Assembly (NCBI GenBank): GCA_016648135.1
Contig: JADDOH010011052.1
Location: 1-64,000, forward strand
Reading direction: 5' to 3'
DNA from: Agrypnia vestita
Taxonomy: Eukaryota > Arthropoda > Insecta > Trichoptera > Phryganeidae
DNA: 64,000 bases
Both the position numbers and the translations under genes were made by a program. Shown here piece after piece: positions 1-10,690 of this stretch. Numbering within the stretch: the stretch's first letter is position 1; each line of letters opens with the position of its first letter. Under the pieces are notes generated by a model. The model ran no database searches and had not been told where the DNA came from. It saw nothing but the letters and a program-made list of their open reading frames with translations.

Positions 1-61
1 GTAACTGAACCGCTTGTGGATTGACGACATTCACGTGTCACATTCGGGCGCCCGGGCCTCA

Positions 62-304
62 TTAGCGACTAGTCATCATCAGTGTTTTTGTTGTAATTCC
101 AGTCTCATTCCAGCGAGTTATGGACAGAGAGACATTCGAAATCAGGATAGTTGATATAAAATTCTTATTTTTGAAATAGTGACAATTAACTCGCAATTTA
201 ATATTTTCAGGAAGAACATTAAAGAACAAAGGAGCTTTGTAAAAAATATTTTTTGTCCAAATGCTGTCTTGGCATTGATCGACTGAGAAATTAGGGAAGT
301 ACAC
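62..304 (-). pseudogene. LINE reverse transcriptase C-terminal remnant (possible)
   Basis: An 80-codon open frame on the minus strand contains the segment FYKAPLFFNVLPENIKL followed by HYFKNK. This resembles the 'F-N-x-LPENI-(20 aa)-FK' tail found after the reverse transcriptase domain of many arthropod LINEs. No catalytic motif lies within reach and neither flank continues the frame, so it would be a 5'-truncated dead fragment. The match is short; a chance open frame is the alternative. Confidence 0.4.
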
Positions 305-529
305 TTTATTTATTTGCTAACAAATGCAACTATTAATAAAAAGTTGAAAATAACAATTATAAAATTTCTTCCCTTCGCAAAGAACCTTACATAAAACGCA
401 CACAGATTATCACGCATTCGGTAGGTACTTATAGAATGTTCATCATGTTTTACATAAATCGGAAAAATGTCATATTTAATTATCTCACTCTTTTCAATCT
501 CCGTTCAAGTTCTTGCACCACGGGAATGA

Positions 530-640
530 AAGATGAGGATAATTTCAGACCCCTGGAGGGTTTGAACCCTGGTGTCAAGGGCTGGTGTTCTGGCCACCCG
601 GCTACATGAACCAGACGCGCCTGTCCGAAAAGGTTCGTCA
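530..640 (-). repeat. tRNA-derived SINE head
   Basis: Read on the minus strand, an A-box-like TAGCCGGGTGG (594-604) is followed about 25 bases later by a B box GGTTCAAACCC (558-568). This is the internal RNA polymerase III promoter layout of a tRNA-derived SINE. No full cloverleaf can be folded and the body is not clear, so it is a decayed SINE and not a working tRNA gene. Confidence 0.5.
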
Positions 641-1429
641 TCCCTGATCGAGGCGGTGACTATCAGAGTGTCGAAACTGAGTTTTAAATGTGTGCGTTTA
701 AGGACGTTTCCCGAACCCTGCTAACCTTTCAGAGCGGAGTACATTATACATTTAAAAGGTTCTATTGGAAGGCGTCGAGCTACCAACAACACAGTATACT
801 ACTGGAACACTTATTCATTTTTAGGGGAGAATTTATTTTGATCGGAGTACAAATCGACAAGTCGAATCACTAAGCAAATTCAAATGTACTAATGGAACCG
901 CCTACTTTGCGGTACAGCGCTTTTCAAAGATTTCACCAGTGTATAAATATTTTTCAATATTTTTTTATAAAAAACAGTAGAACGGCTTTTCAATTTTTAC
1001 AAAAATTACGTATGCTGGAATAACTCGTAGCCGTAATTTTTTTCTGTTATTTTTTATTAATATAACTGAAAAAAATAGGCGCAGTACATAGAAGCATGTA
1101 TGAAGTGAGTAAACATATATTTTGTACAAAACCAAATAGTTTTGGCCTGACCTAAAACGGTCGCTCGAACAGCTATAAATATTTCTTCGTTTAGCCATAA
1201 AACATACATGAAAATATTCAAAACTTACCTTCACGAAAGCAAAAGAATCCATAAGGTTATTTATAAAGAAAATTGCTGAACTTACCTGAAACAAAACAAA
1301 CAAAATAAATTAAAAATCTGCCATGAATATAGTACAAAGGAGAATCAAAAATGGTAGTACAAAATTAAAATCTTAATGTAATAAAACATTAAAACCCAAT
1401 AATTTGCCGACTCGAGGCACACACTCATT
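641..1429. other. No gene recognised
   Basis: AT-rich sequence with short chance open frames on both strands (688-873 plus, 965-1303 minus). No family motif, RNA gene or terminal repeat was recognised. Confidence 0.5.
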
Positions 1430-1707
1430 ATGAAGCCCCTATTTCTACATATAGATAAATCACAAATGAGGTGGCTTGGACATGTGCTAAGAATGCCAGA
1501 GGAACGAGTACCAAAAAGTATCCTCTTGGCAACACCAGAAAAATTGGGTGGGTCGCCCCAAATCAAATTGGGAAAAACAACAAAAAGGGGTATAAAGACA
1601 GAACGGATCTGGACCGGTTAATTCATACGGAAGCAGCACAAAACAGGGGATGTGAAAGCACCTTGTTAAGTCTTTGGACCCTCGACCCTACTAGGATAAG
1701 GGGATGA
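1430..1707 (+). pseudogene. LINE tail, frameshifted
   Basis: The plus strand encodes HIDKSQMRWLGHVLRMPEER, the 'mRWLGHVlRM' segment that follows the reverse transcriptase domain of insect LINEs. The frame then shifts; the neighbouring frame carries LDPTRIRG close to the element's end. The frameshift near 1560-1610 and the missing upstream domain make this a 5'-truncated, inactive copy. It is not the same subfamily as the copies at 10.4, 21.6 and 48.8 kb, which share a different ending. Confidence 0.6.
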
Positions 1708-2094
1708 AGATGATGAATAAAAACTACGAATGAAGGCAGTATCCTGAGACGTCTAGAAGAATACTGAAGTCTACATCTTACTGTTCAAGCCAAATTTGCA
1801 AGCAAAAGAAGTCTTGGAAGTCCAAGACAATCCGGATGAAAAATCGAAACTTGAGAACATTCGAACTATTTCGAGTTGCTGCAAAAAAGATTATGATTGC
1901 CAACATAATAGCAAACCGATAACCGATTTATTTACTTTTTAAAATACATGACCCTGATAGGATAACATGTTGGACTATCGTGTTTACCGTACAGAATTCA
2001 GAAAAATGTAAAAAAAAAATATATATTTTGCATATAAACAAGATATATGATATTGTCACGAGAATCTAAAATAATTGGAAATACACATAATCGA
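1708..2094. other. No gene recognised
   Basis: AT-rich non-coding DNA between a LINE tail and an LTR-like fragment. Nothing specific is visible. Confidence 0.5.
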
Positions 2095-2376
2095 AGTTTT
2101 TTGGAAAATCAGCAGATATAAGAGAGAACGCTTTTAAATTGAGAAAGTACCTACCTACCGGAAAGCGAGAAGTTTTCTAATGCGAACCTGAGCCATTTAA
2201 GAAAAGTGGATCAGTATACGAGACAAGTAATCCAGGAGGGATAATTAGTTCGAATTACGAAATTTAGTGTAAACAATGCTCCGATTAAATTGATGCTCAG
2301 TGGCTTAGTGTAATTAAGAAAACTTTAATTAATTTTCAGTATTACATTTGCTTCACGCAATCACGATCCCGTGACA
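2095..2376 (+). repeat. LTR-like dispersed repeat, 3' part
   Basis: Shares an ordered series of short blocks with copies at 8.7, 29.0 and 40.9 kb: AAGTACCTACC, then GCGAGAAGTTTTCTA, then AGTGxxTT, ending in TCACGATCCCGTGACA (end at 2376). The CA end with the inverted TGTCAC/GTGACA signature, and minus copies that begin TGTCACGGGACG, suggest a solo LTR family. No primer-binding site or coding DNA follows, and the 5' boundary is not resolved. Confidence 0.45.
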
Positions 2377-4255
2377 ATATTTAAAATCGCCACACAAGGC
2401 TAGGTACGTAGGTTCCAAGCGAATGACGTCACGCCTCAGTAACCATCACCGTGTCTTTGAACCGTTGCCATAGACCCAATGCAATGTTTACCGAGGCTTG
2501 ACGTCACGACTTGATGTAGACGAAATGACAGCTGCGGGCGTTTTGCGCGAAATTATAAATATGCAGATGAAAATGCAATTATTTGCGTAAAAACTTAGTT
2601 TATTACTGAAATAATGTTATTTTCCGTGATAGTAGACGTGTACCCACAATATACAAGTTTTTTTTAAAATCTATCATCATGCCTGTCATCATCGTTTTTA
2701 CGTCACACTTACCTATAATAATGACGTAAAAACGACAAGAATTTTGTTTACATAGGCTAGGCGTCTGACGAAGGTATGGGCTGCGACCCACAGATGGGGG
2801 AGAACTGGCTAGTCTACTCCAGAAGCTGAAATCTTGACCTGAGGGATTTCAAGAAGGAGATGAAGATGCTCTGAATACAGAGTAGAGCGGGTTACCGGAT
2901 TCCGCATCAGATAATCGATACGCGACCGCATCTGGAACTCAAAATGATTATTTCAACTTCAAATATATATATTGGAAGCAATATATACATTGTGGCTATT
3001 CATTCCTGTATGTATAAACTTATAAATATTTTGTTGCTTTGTAAATCAAGTAGTAGAAATTTCAAAATCATAATCAGTGAGCATTTGAGATGTTTTTCCT
3101 AAACGCAGCCGTGCTCTAGACTAATTTTACCGTAAATCTGTGTATATTAAGGATTTACAGGACATTGACATTAAAAAAAACGATTTTTTAATTTATTTTA
3201 TAACTTCAAGTTTTAAAATTTGAAGTTGTTACTATTTTAATGTAGCGTGGTAGGCGAATTTTTAAATGAATTACATTATTCTTTCGCGTTTTTCTCGAAA
3301 CTCATTTTTTCAGACTATATCTAAAACAAAGAGATGAAGATTACACGTAAAAAACTATTGGGCCGATTTCTTGAAAATTTTACACACATCTTAATAATAA
3401 CATTATCCAAAATTTTGCGTGTTATCTCCAATAACACTAATTTTAATGTCCATCCGTAACCGTAACTGAAATCCAATAGCTGATCTGATTCCGTTTTCAT
3501 TATTAAATAAAATGAAAACATTATTCCGTTTTCGAAATTAGTATGATTTCAAATAGGTAGTACACATAAAAGTTTTCATTTAAGATTGATATCCCAATAT
3601 ACATGTTTGTTTTGACTACTTAATATATAACTTATAATTATAAATTATGAAGTTGAAATTCAAAAATTGAAAAGGCCGTCATTTTTAGCGGGTTATAGCC
3701 AGTTTTTTTTCTTAATAAAATACACCGTTTACACATTATTCATTTTTAACTTTACGATTATCTTTAAGAAGAAATGAAAATTATTTTCAAATTTATCTAA
3801 TTTGCACACAAAAAAATCCATATACTACATCATATTATACAATACAAACTCTTGCAACTTGCAGTTTTGCTGGATGGCCCATAACTCATTACTTGGAAAA
3901 AATTTTAATGAAAAATATTAACCAATATATGCCATAAAAAATTAAAAGAAAACGAATTTTATAAGTGCAATAAATTAGTGGCTCAAGGCAGTTCAACCCC
4001 TTAAACATTACAACATTGGCAATAAAATTCTTTTACCTACTTGCTTAAGTGGCTACAAAATAGTTAAGGCCGGTTGTTTGATCAATTGTTATTGTAAACT
4101 CATAGATTTTTTCAAAAACATGCAGTTTGATTGAACGTGAAAATTTATGCTTTTTGCTTAACTATTACTAGTACAAGTGATCAAACAACTTGCTGCCCTA
4201 AATCTCGTACAAGAAGAGCTTATGAGTGATTCGAAATGAATTTCACAGTTTTATT
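2377..4255. other. No gene; AT-rich with one dispersed repeat
   Basis: Mostly AT-rich single-copy-looking sequence. The stretch 3449-3560 (from GTCCATCCG through CCAATAGCTGATCT and AAAATGAAAACATTATTC) recurs at 41612-41740, so it belongs to a dispersed repeat. No coding signal was recognised. Confidence 0.5.
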
Positions 4256-4260
4256 GGACA

Positions 4261-4482
4261 GGGCAATGGGCAGGGCATGTTGCAAGACAGGATGCTACAA
4301 CACGGACTCTCGGAGTTCTGAAGTGGAGACCTTGGGAGAATAAAAGAGGCGTCTAAATACCTCAAAAGAGATGGGCCGATATGGCCGCTGTGGGGGAGGA
4401 AAGGCTACAACAAGCAAGTAACAAGGGAGGATGGAAGGGTATGGAACAGGCCTGTATCCAGCAGTGGAGAAATGAAGGCTGA
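4261..4482 (+). pseudogene. LINE reverse transcriptase C-terminus
   Basis: In one frame the plus strand reads QWAGHVARQDATTRTLGVLKW, then PWENKRG, an in-frame stop at about residue 32, and KRWADMAA followed by GWKGMEQACIQQWRNEG and the terminal TGA at 4480-4482. The order 'WAGHVAR - W.P...KR..G - RW.D - W...EA...QW' is the end of R1/jockey-type LINE open reading frames. It is 5'-truncated and carries an internal stop, so it is inactive. Confidence 0.65.
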
Positions 4483-5640
4483 AGAAGAACAAATATATAT
4501 TATGTAATTTAATCGTAATATAAAAATAATTTTAATTAAAAAAAAACGATCGGGCTTTACGGTAGTCGCACATGATGTGTAACATTTGACATCTCACAAT
4601 TAAAAATAATAATTGAGCAGCCACAGAAATTAACCTCGAAATTAAAAAAAGCTAATACCTATATATTTATTAATAAGTAAACAAACGCGTTTTTATTTAG
4701 AAATGTGTAAGATCAATAATGCGTTTTTATTTATATTCATAGATGGCGCTAGTGTACCGCCATACATATTGTATGAAAACTTTGAATAAATATTTTTAAA
4801 TAATCACATAAATTTCATAAAATTTGAGAATGTAAATCATTAAGGGGTAGTTATTGTTTACATTAATGTTAAAAAAGTTAAGTATTTATTGGATAATTTC
4901 GAAGATATAATGAGCCAAAATATATCAAAGTTGAAACATCCACACGCTTGATACCAGCCTCGTAACATACATACAAAATCAGAAGCGTTGGCTGGTAGTG
5001 TGCGTCTTCGCTGTGATGGCACTTGCTGGACATTGATTTGTTTATAAACGATGATTTTTTTGTTATTTAATAAATGAAATTACGCGCGTCTTATTTCCTG
5101 TTACGCATTTTCGTCTCTTTTCGCGAAATCACTGACACAGATTGCAGGAAAACGAGAAGAAAGATGTTACACATCAAAAATACTATTTTTTTTTACAAAT
5201 CGCATGCTAAGTTTAACTCAAACTCGGATTGTGATCGCTTTTACATCCTTTTTAATACAAGACCCCATCATTGTTTATGTTACAGAATGCCAGCTAAAAG
5301 TTTAAGAATCCATCTAAACCCTTCGCAGGAGGCTCGAAAAATATTTTTGTTGAGGGCAAAAAAGGGTGACGCAAAGACCTTGTTTTACAATCAATGTCTC
5401 TCACCGGACAACTTTGGGTTCGGGTTAAGGTTCGATTATTACTTTTTCTGAATTTGTAACTTGTCGATTTTGTTCGCAAGAATTTTGAAAAATTTGACGG
5501 ACCTTTTCGCCTGGAAAGGTTTATACTAAATGTTTTACTCAAAATGCTAACTGACAATCCCTTTTAATAATAAAATATATAAAATAATATATATCGATCT
5601 ATGTTGGTAAATTGATAAAAAACCTATCTACCCCAGGATC
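4483..5640. other. No recognised gene; one unassigned ORF
   Basis: AT-rich DNA. A 125-codon ATG frame at 5074-5451 (plus) is the longest open frame here. It has no motif I recognise, mixed composition and no adjacent splice or promoter signal, so I treat it as probably fortuitous. Confidence 0.4.
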
Positions 5641-5800
5641 GGTATCAAGCATAATAATTTTGCTGTTTGTCCGTCTGTATGTCTGTCTATCTGTCCGTCC
5701 ATAACATCGTAAAGTCCGTAATTTCGTTTGAATTCACGGCTAAAACAAATCTGCCGGAGATGGGGCTTGAACCCCGGGCCAGTAAACTCGAACCGGCCGC
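5641..5800. repeat. GTCTGTCTGTCC low-complexity block
   Basis: A run rich in CTGT/CCGT tetramers (5668-5705) followed by a GC-rich GGGGCTTGAACCCC palindrome near 5763. Similar GACGGACGGACAGACAGACA runs occur at 54.8 kb in opposite orientation, and a short one at 36.9 kb, so this is part of a dispersed repeat. Confidence 0.4.
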
Positions 5801-6001
5801 ATGTAAAAAAAATATTGTTTGCAAAATTATTTATTTTATTGTGAAAATTAAAAAAAAAACTGTAAAAAAAAACAGATGACGGGAAAAGCCCATTTTGGAT
5901 GGTATGGTCTGGTAATGAGGAGACCAGGCGAACATGTCGTCAAAACTGAATTAAAAAATTAATTTTATTATTTGTTTTAATCTACTTATATTTTATTAAT
6001 T

Positions 6002-6042
6002 GCACCTACAAGTTTCGGAAAAACCTTTCCATTGTCAGTTTT
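6002..6042 (-). ncRNA. Hammerhead ribozyme, decayed
   Basis: Minus-strand CTGACAA replaces the conserved CTGANGA (the invariant G is lost). Stem II (GGAAA/TTTCC), the GAAA box and a GGTGC stem I strand remain. It is predicted inactive. Confidence 0.55.
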
Positions 6043-6073
6043 ATATATGTCAAAATATTTTGGCATATATAAA

Positions 6074-6114
6074 ACACCCTGACGATGGAAAGGTTTTCTA
6101 AAACATGTAGGTGT
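6074..6114 (+). ncRNA. Hammerhead ribozyme, decayed
   Basis: ACACC (6074-6078) and GGTGT (6110-6114) form stem I. CTGACGA is intact (6079-6085) but the GAAA box has become TAAA, which removes an invariant core G. ACATGTA supplies stem III and the cleavage triplet. It is probably inactive. Confidence 0.6.
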
Positions 6115-6309
6115 AATTAATCAAATATAAGTAGATTAAAACAAATAATAAAATTAATTTTTTTAAATGTCAATCTACAAAGTTGCTCAACCAATTGAAA
6201 AAAAAAATTAAGTATACGTACTGGTGGACAGCAAGAAAGATCTTTAGCACCTCGGTAGTCAAAATTCAAAAGGATATGAAGAACTTCCATATGCCTACGT
6301 CAGTAGATA

Positions 6310-6835
6310 ACCTATACCTATAAAACTCAATGTCTGTCTATCTAATCTACACCGTTTGTCCAATCTTACTCAAATTTATTCTTTAGGACCCGGCGAGTAA
6401 CATAGGTGCCATTTATCTCATCCCCCATTACCACTCCCCCTTCCCTTGATATATTTTCCATGAAAATCTGTACCGTTCGACAGATTTGACCCAAATTTTT
6501 CATACTAATTCTTTAGACCCCTCTCCTTTTTTCTACAAATCTACTGACATGACCCAAAATGTGCAAACTTATTCTTTTAGGACCCGGCGGAATATATAGA
6601 CCAGATTTTGTCCTCCCTTTTACCTCACCCCTTTCCCATTCTATATAATCTATACAAACCTATACCGTTTGTCCGATCTGATCCAAATTTTTCGTACTTA
6701 TTCTTTAGGATCAAGCGGGTAACATAAATGACATTTCCCTCCTGCCGCTTTACCCTTCCCCCGAAATATTTTCCATGCAAATCTGTAGTGTTCGACCGAT
6801 CTGACTCAAATTTTGCACACTTGAGTAACAAAGAT
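6310..6835 (+). repeat. Satellite-like tandem array, about 120-135 bp unit
   Basis: Four to five diverged units, each containing 'TTTCCATG.AAATCTGTACCG', a GTTCGACCGATCTGA-like block, CCAAATTTT, TTATTCTTTAGGACCCGGCG, GTAACATA and a CCTCCC/CCCTTCCC pyrimidine tract. The array starts after CCTATACCTATAAAACTCAATGT. A second array of the same unit lies at 13040-13575 in reverse orientation with the same flank at its far end, so the two share an origin. Confidence 0.75.
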
Positions 6836-6930
6836 AACATTTTTCTCCTATTTTCTTTTCCGGTTTTTGAAAATTCACAGAATTTTTTTTTTTCTGAAAT
6901 GGCAACTTCACAACAATATTCTTTAATATA

Positions 6931-6985
6931 ATAGATTATTTCTTCCCCTGAACTCTTCCCTGAATGGCAATGATTGGTTATTTTG
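6931..6985 (+). repeat. Direct repeat, left copy, flanking the hAT-like element
   Basis: TATTTCTTCCCCTGAACTC through GGCAATGATTGG and TTATTTTGTAT. The same 50-odd bases recur at 8253-8306 with about three differences, bracketing the hAT-like element and about 160 extra bases. This is host or older repeat sequence duplicated before or during the insertion history. Confidence 0.8.
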
Positions 6986-7060
6986 TATAAAGTGAAAAAG
7001 TTCATTGTTATGAGTACGTATTTGTCTTCTTTTCTGAAACTCAAGCAAATATGTTTGCAG

Positions 7061-8092
7061 TAGAGATTCTGAAGTCTCGGGTTTTTTCGATTCCCGGGAC
7101 TCGAGACCCAAATTTTTAATGTCCCGGGAATTCCCGGAACTCGAGACTTTGATTATTTTTCGTTTAAATCGTGAAAAAAAATTAACTTCTTTACTTTAAT
7201 TAACTTATATTATTTGTGTTATAGGTACGATAGGTGAAAATTTATTGAAAGAATTTAAAAACACTTTATTCGATATTTATTTAAATTTAATTTATTACAA
7301 TTTTTTTAATCGTAATATTTATATCAATATGAAGTTAAAACCTTTACTTTTGTAAGGAAAAATATGTTTTTAAAAACACCAAGGCGTTTAATGACGAATC
7401 ACATAGGCTGTTCCTGGTTATGCTATAATTAAATAATAAAAAAGATTCTCTACGTACTGTGAACGATAAATATAAATAAAGTAAATAAATTCTAACATTT
7501 CCAATTTAAGTTCAAAAATTAAAAGTTCGAAATCCGCAGTTCAGAATATACAACGACGGAAACCGTAAGTAGGAGAAGAAGTTCTGGCTAGGGAACGTAT
7601 AAGTCAAAATATAAACTGATTATTTCAACAAATAAATCAACCCAAGGAGAATTCTTTTAAATTATTCTAGAAATACGAGTAGCACGTGCATCGTACAAAG
7701 AAACATTTTGCGAAAAAAATCAAGGGTAAATATGTACATGAATTTTTTTTGTTGTTTAAGTGATATTTTACAAATAACGACGAAAGCTTTTATTACAAAG
7801 ACAATATAATCTCTCTGCCGAGTGCCGACAATCGAGTATCTTGACGAACCGCTTGCTACCTGCTCTGTATTGGTATGGCTTGTTCTCGACTAAGCAGATC
7901 TTAGAGTATTGTATATACTCTAAGAACCAGATTTTATTTTAAAAATTTAAATGTAGGATATATTGAATAAAATTGAATCGGAAAGTCTCGAGTCCCGGGT
8001 TATTAATTTTTAAATTCCCGGGACGCGAGACAGCAAAAAATCTTTGAATTCCCGGGAATAAATTCCCGGGTTGTCTCGACACAGAATCCCTA
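7061..8092. mobile_element. hAT-like non-autonomous DNA transposon (MITE)
   Basis: A 1032-bp element flanked by a perfect 8-bp target duplication GTTTGCAG (7053-7060 and 8093-8100). The ends are imperfect inverted repeats: TAGAGATTCTG on the left and, reversed, TAGGGATTCTG on the right. Subterminal regions on both sides carry repeated CCCGGGAATT and TCTCGAG(T/A) modules in inverted order, as expected for transposase-binding sites. An 8-bp duplication and TAG...CTA ends are hallmarks of the hAT superfamily. The AT-rich interior (7150-7970) has no transposase frame, so it needs a transposase in trans. Confidence 0.85.
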
Positions 8093-8252
8093 GTTTGCAG
8101 GGTTTCTAAAATTTGCTCCGTATGTCCGGGAATCGCGCTCCTCTAGCCGAGACCGATTGTATGGGAATATGCGCAAATCAAAATGAATTCACAGTTTTTC
8201 TCATTATAGCCGGGATCTCCTTATATCCGAGCTCGTTATAACCGAGTTCGAC

Positions 8253-8306
8253 TGTATTTCTTCCCCTGAACTCTCCCCTGAATGGCAATGATTGGTTATT
8301 TTGTAT
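8253..8306 (+). repeat. Direct repeat, right copy
   Basis: Second copy of the 50-base segment at 6931-6985. It is preceded by short related phrases (TTATAGCCGGGATCTCC, TTATATCCGAGCTCG, TTATAACCGAGTTCGAC) that form a small internal repeat at 8200-8250. Confidence 0.75.
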
Positions 8307-8599
8307 GGATAGTTCTAATTATTTTGTTTGTTTTCTCATAACCAACATTTCCCCTCCCCCCGTGGGATTGCTTCATTAGCAGTTGCTGTGAAGGAAAAAT
8401 CCTACGCGGGCAATAAATCAGTAACGTATTTATCAATTATTGTTTTCAGTAATAGATTTTTTTGGTTACAGTAATAGATAAACTTTTACGTGTTCAATGT
8501 TTCAGAGAATGAATGATGGTATACGCAATCAATATTGTCAGGAGATGATAGAATGAGAAACAATTTCACGTAATCGATGATTTTACTGCTCTCTACACC
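8307..8599. other. No gene recognised
   Basis: Non-coding AT-rich DNA between the direct repeat and the next LTR-like copy. Confidence 0.5.
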
Positions 8600-8890
8600 T
8601 TTTACACTAAATTGGAAATCACTAGAAGATTCTGGGATGGTTCGCCAGATTTTGGGAACATTGAAAAAGCGACATGAATACTGGTTTATAAATAGGGTGG
8701 GACCGCGGTGCGCAGAGTGAGATGTTTATTGTGACGTTTCGGCGATCCATTGAAACTGTGCGGCAGTGACTTAGTGTGTTGCTGGTGCGAATGTGTACCA
8801 ACGACAGTAAATCAAGAAAGTACCTACCGACGTGTGAGAAGTATTTCATAGTAATCAGAGCTATATAAACCAGTTAATTGGAATTTTTAG
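8600..8890 (+). repeat. LTR-like dispersed repeat, promoter-containing part
   Basis: Contains TATAAATAGGGTGGG (8689-8703), a TATA box in a GC-richer context, then GTGTTGCTGGTGCGAATG and AAGTACCTACCGACGTG as in the copies at 29.0 and 40.9 kb. The layout (TATA box in the middle, shared downstream leader) fits an LTR with U3/R regions. The GTGACA terminus is not seen here, so the copy is 3'-truncated. Confidence 0.45.
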
Positions 8891-9594
8891 ATACGCGTTG
8901 AAAATTAATTAAATTATTATGAAACTTAATGTGTTTTTGTTTTTGAGCACCTTTTTTTCAAAAGTGTTTTTTTCATATTTTGCCTGCAAAAGATGTTACA
9001 GATTTTAAAATCTCTTATAACGGTAATATATTTCACACAATCTCGATGAAAATATTATATTTGGAATCTATGCATTATTTTGTGCATTTATGATTGCAAC
9101 TGTCTGTGAATCGCCAAATAAATCGAGCCCTATCCATGGGACGCAACAGTGGGTAACTGCAATGCACTGGCTGCATTCGCTATCAGCCGCGAGCTTCCCA
9201 AATAACTTCCGAGTTCGACAATAGCGTTTGCTTCAAATTCTTTTTTATTTTTAAAATTAATATTGGCACATTTAACTCCCGACGGTACCGAGTTTGCGTG
9301 TTTCTCTGTGTGACGTGTTTTAATATGTGATATAATTCATATACGTACACAACTAACAAAAAATTATTGATATGTTGATCTTAGATGGATTCGATGAACG
9401 TTACATTGAGTAAAGTGATTCCTTAAGGCAGTCTTAGAAGCAGGTCATTAGGCCTCTTAATATTTGATTTTCCATAATTCGTAAATTAAAGAAATGTATA
9501 ATTTATCTTAATCAAGAGTATCCAGTAATTGAGTTCTTCGAATATGTATACTAATTAAAACAATATTAATATAATTGATAAAAATGTTCTTTGT
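8891..9594. other. No gene; one short dispersed repeat
   Basis: AT-rich DNA. Positions 9393-9450 (GATGAACGTTACATTGAG, TAAAGTGATTCCTTAAG) are a diverged piece of the repeat seen at 31.7, 42.3, 58.2 and 59.2 kb. The GC-richer stretch 9120-9310 has no recognised feature. Confidence 0.45.
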
Positions 9595-9660
9595 TTCCAC
9601 CACTTCTGTATTGAAAATATGAACATGTTTTAGGGCCAATGATCCCTTCGTCAGGATAAA
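9595..9660 (-). ncRNA. Hammerhead ribozyme remnant with shared 3' tail
   Basis: On the minus strand: CTGACGA (9648-9654), a GGG/CCC stem II remnant, TAAA in place of GAAA, ACATGTT, and then GTGGTGGAAACAAAG. The last block is the tail (GTGGTGAAAACAAAG) found after the ribozymes at 18.9-19.5 kb. The mutated GAAA box predicts loss of activity. Confidence 0.5.
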
Positions 9661-10187
9661 ATCCATCCTAATTCAATGTTTATTCAATTCAATGTTTATT
9701 CAATGTTACAAAGTTTACAATTTTATAGTGTTTACAAAATTAAAATAAGCTTTTTTCATTGTTGCTGAGAGTCTTGGCAGCAAGTAAACACTACAATTGG
9801 TTTGATGCCCTGCCTGCTACACTAGTAGTTTACTGTATTATAGCAGACAGTGCTCTTCCAGTAGTATAATGTTCAAGAATATTTAGTATTTATATAACAT
9901 TAGTGAATCAATATTATTGCCAATTAAAATTGAGTAATAGTAATAATTAAATGTTTACAATCTAATGGTGTTAATTAATTCTATTATAGACAAAGGAAAA
10001 AAAATGATCTGAATAGGATATTTAATGAAATAAAATAAAATAAAATAAAACAATTAAAAGTATTTAGAAAGATGAAAGTAAATGTTCTTGTAGGATTAGT
10101 ATTTTTTAAATTTATCCTAATAAATTAAAAACCAAAAATCGAAATATAGACAATTAAAATATTAAAAAATCAATTACAGTTTGATAA
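9661..10187. other. AT-rich, no gene
   Basis: Includes a short direct repeat of ATTCAATGTTTATTC (9670-9705) and an AAAAT pentamer run (about 10027-10050). No coding signal. Confidence 0.5.
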
Positions 10188-10387
10188 ATTACAAATTTAG
10201 GAAACAAGAAAAAGTGTTGATAGTAATTGAATATTATAAAAAACCAGGTCATTTTTAAAAATACATAGTTATCTTTTAAATTTGTTTTCATGTTAATACT
10301 TAATTATCATTCATTTCCTATATATTATTTTTTATATTTTGATTATCTATACTTCGATTTTTGATTTTTAATTTATTATTATATATT

Positions 10388-10588
10388 AACAGAAATAGAG
10401 GGCGTCCGCGAAAGACCTGGCATGATCAGATACAACAAGTGTTTGAGGATGGCCCCGTTAAAAGCCGCAACAACCGTAGAACTTGTATTAGAAGACGTAT
10501 GAATGTGACCGAAGCAAAAGTGGTGTGCCAGGATAGGAGAGTGTGGCGTTCAATCCTCTCTGCCTACCCCTGCGGGGAAACGGCGTGA
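10388..10588 (+). pseudogene. LINE-A C-terminal fragment
   Basis: Encodes NRGRPRKTWHDQIQQVFEDG, then RRTCIRRRMNVTEAKVVCQD and RVWRSILSAYPCGETA followed by TGA. This is the end of a LINE polyprotein; the 'GRPRKTWHDQI' and 'WRSILSAYP' blocks recur in copies at 20.7, 21.6, 23.5, 36.3 and 48.8 kb. All copies keep only the last 60-100 codons, as expected from 5'-truncated target-primed insertions. The frame is intact only over this short region. Confidence 0.75.
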
Positions 10589-10590
10589 TG

Positions 10591-10611
10591 GTTAGTTAGT
10601 TAGTTAGTTAG
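10591..10611 (+). repeat. (GTTA)5 microsatellite at LINE-A 3' end
   Basis: Five GTTA units directly follow the LINE-A stop codon and two bases. Partial versions (GTAAGTTAG, GCAAGTTAG) follow the copies at 20.76 and 23.59 kb, so this is the element's own 3' tail repeat rather than a random microsatellite. Confidence 0.75.
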
Positions 10612-10690
10612 TATATATTGCATTCTGAAATATATTGAATGATATTTTCAATATTTAATTGGTGAAAACAAAGTACATTTTTATTAATTA

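Larger units (their letters stand above)
5955..6165. mobile_element. Foldback element with decayed hammerhead ribozyme pair
   Basis: Two arms in inverted orientation meet near 6055. Each arm reads, outward from the centre, AAACACC, CTGACGA, GGAAAGG, a GAAA-like box, ACATGTAGGTG, then ATAAGTAGATT. The same arms occur in the larger elements at 42577-43285 and 45790-47003. This copy is truncated and both ribozyme cores carry mutations. It is a non-autonomous foldback element without coding DNA. Confidence 0.65.
10188..10690 (+). repeat. PLE/retrozyme-related repeat interrupted by a LINE tail
   Basis: The left part (AAGAAAAAGxGT, TGAATATTxTAAA, AACCAGGTCATxTT) matches 51690-51770. The right end (ATTTAATTGGTGAAAACAAAG, 10655-10675) matches the tail after the hammerhead ribozymes at 19.2 and 19.5 kb and that at 51.99 kb. 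A LINE fragment (10388-10611) lies between the two. The ribozyme core itself is not recognisable in this copy. Confidence 0.45.

Noticed and set aside
2766..2800. CTGACGA box resembling a hammerhead
   Set aside because: No GAAA box or stem II follows; chance heptamer.
5074..5451. 125-codon ORF
   Set aside because: No motif, no conservation evidence in the window and no supporting signals.
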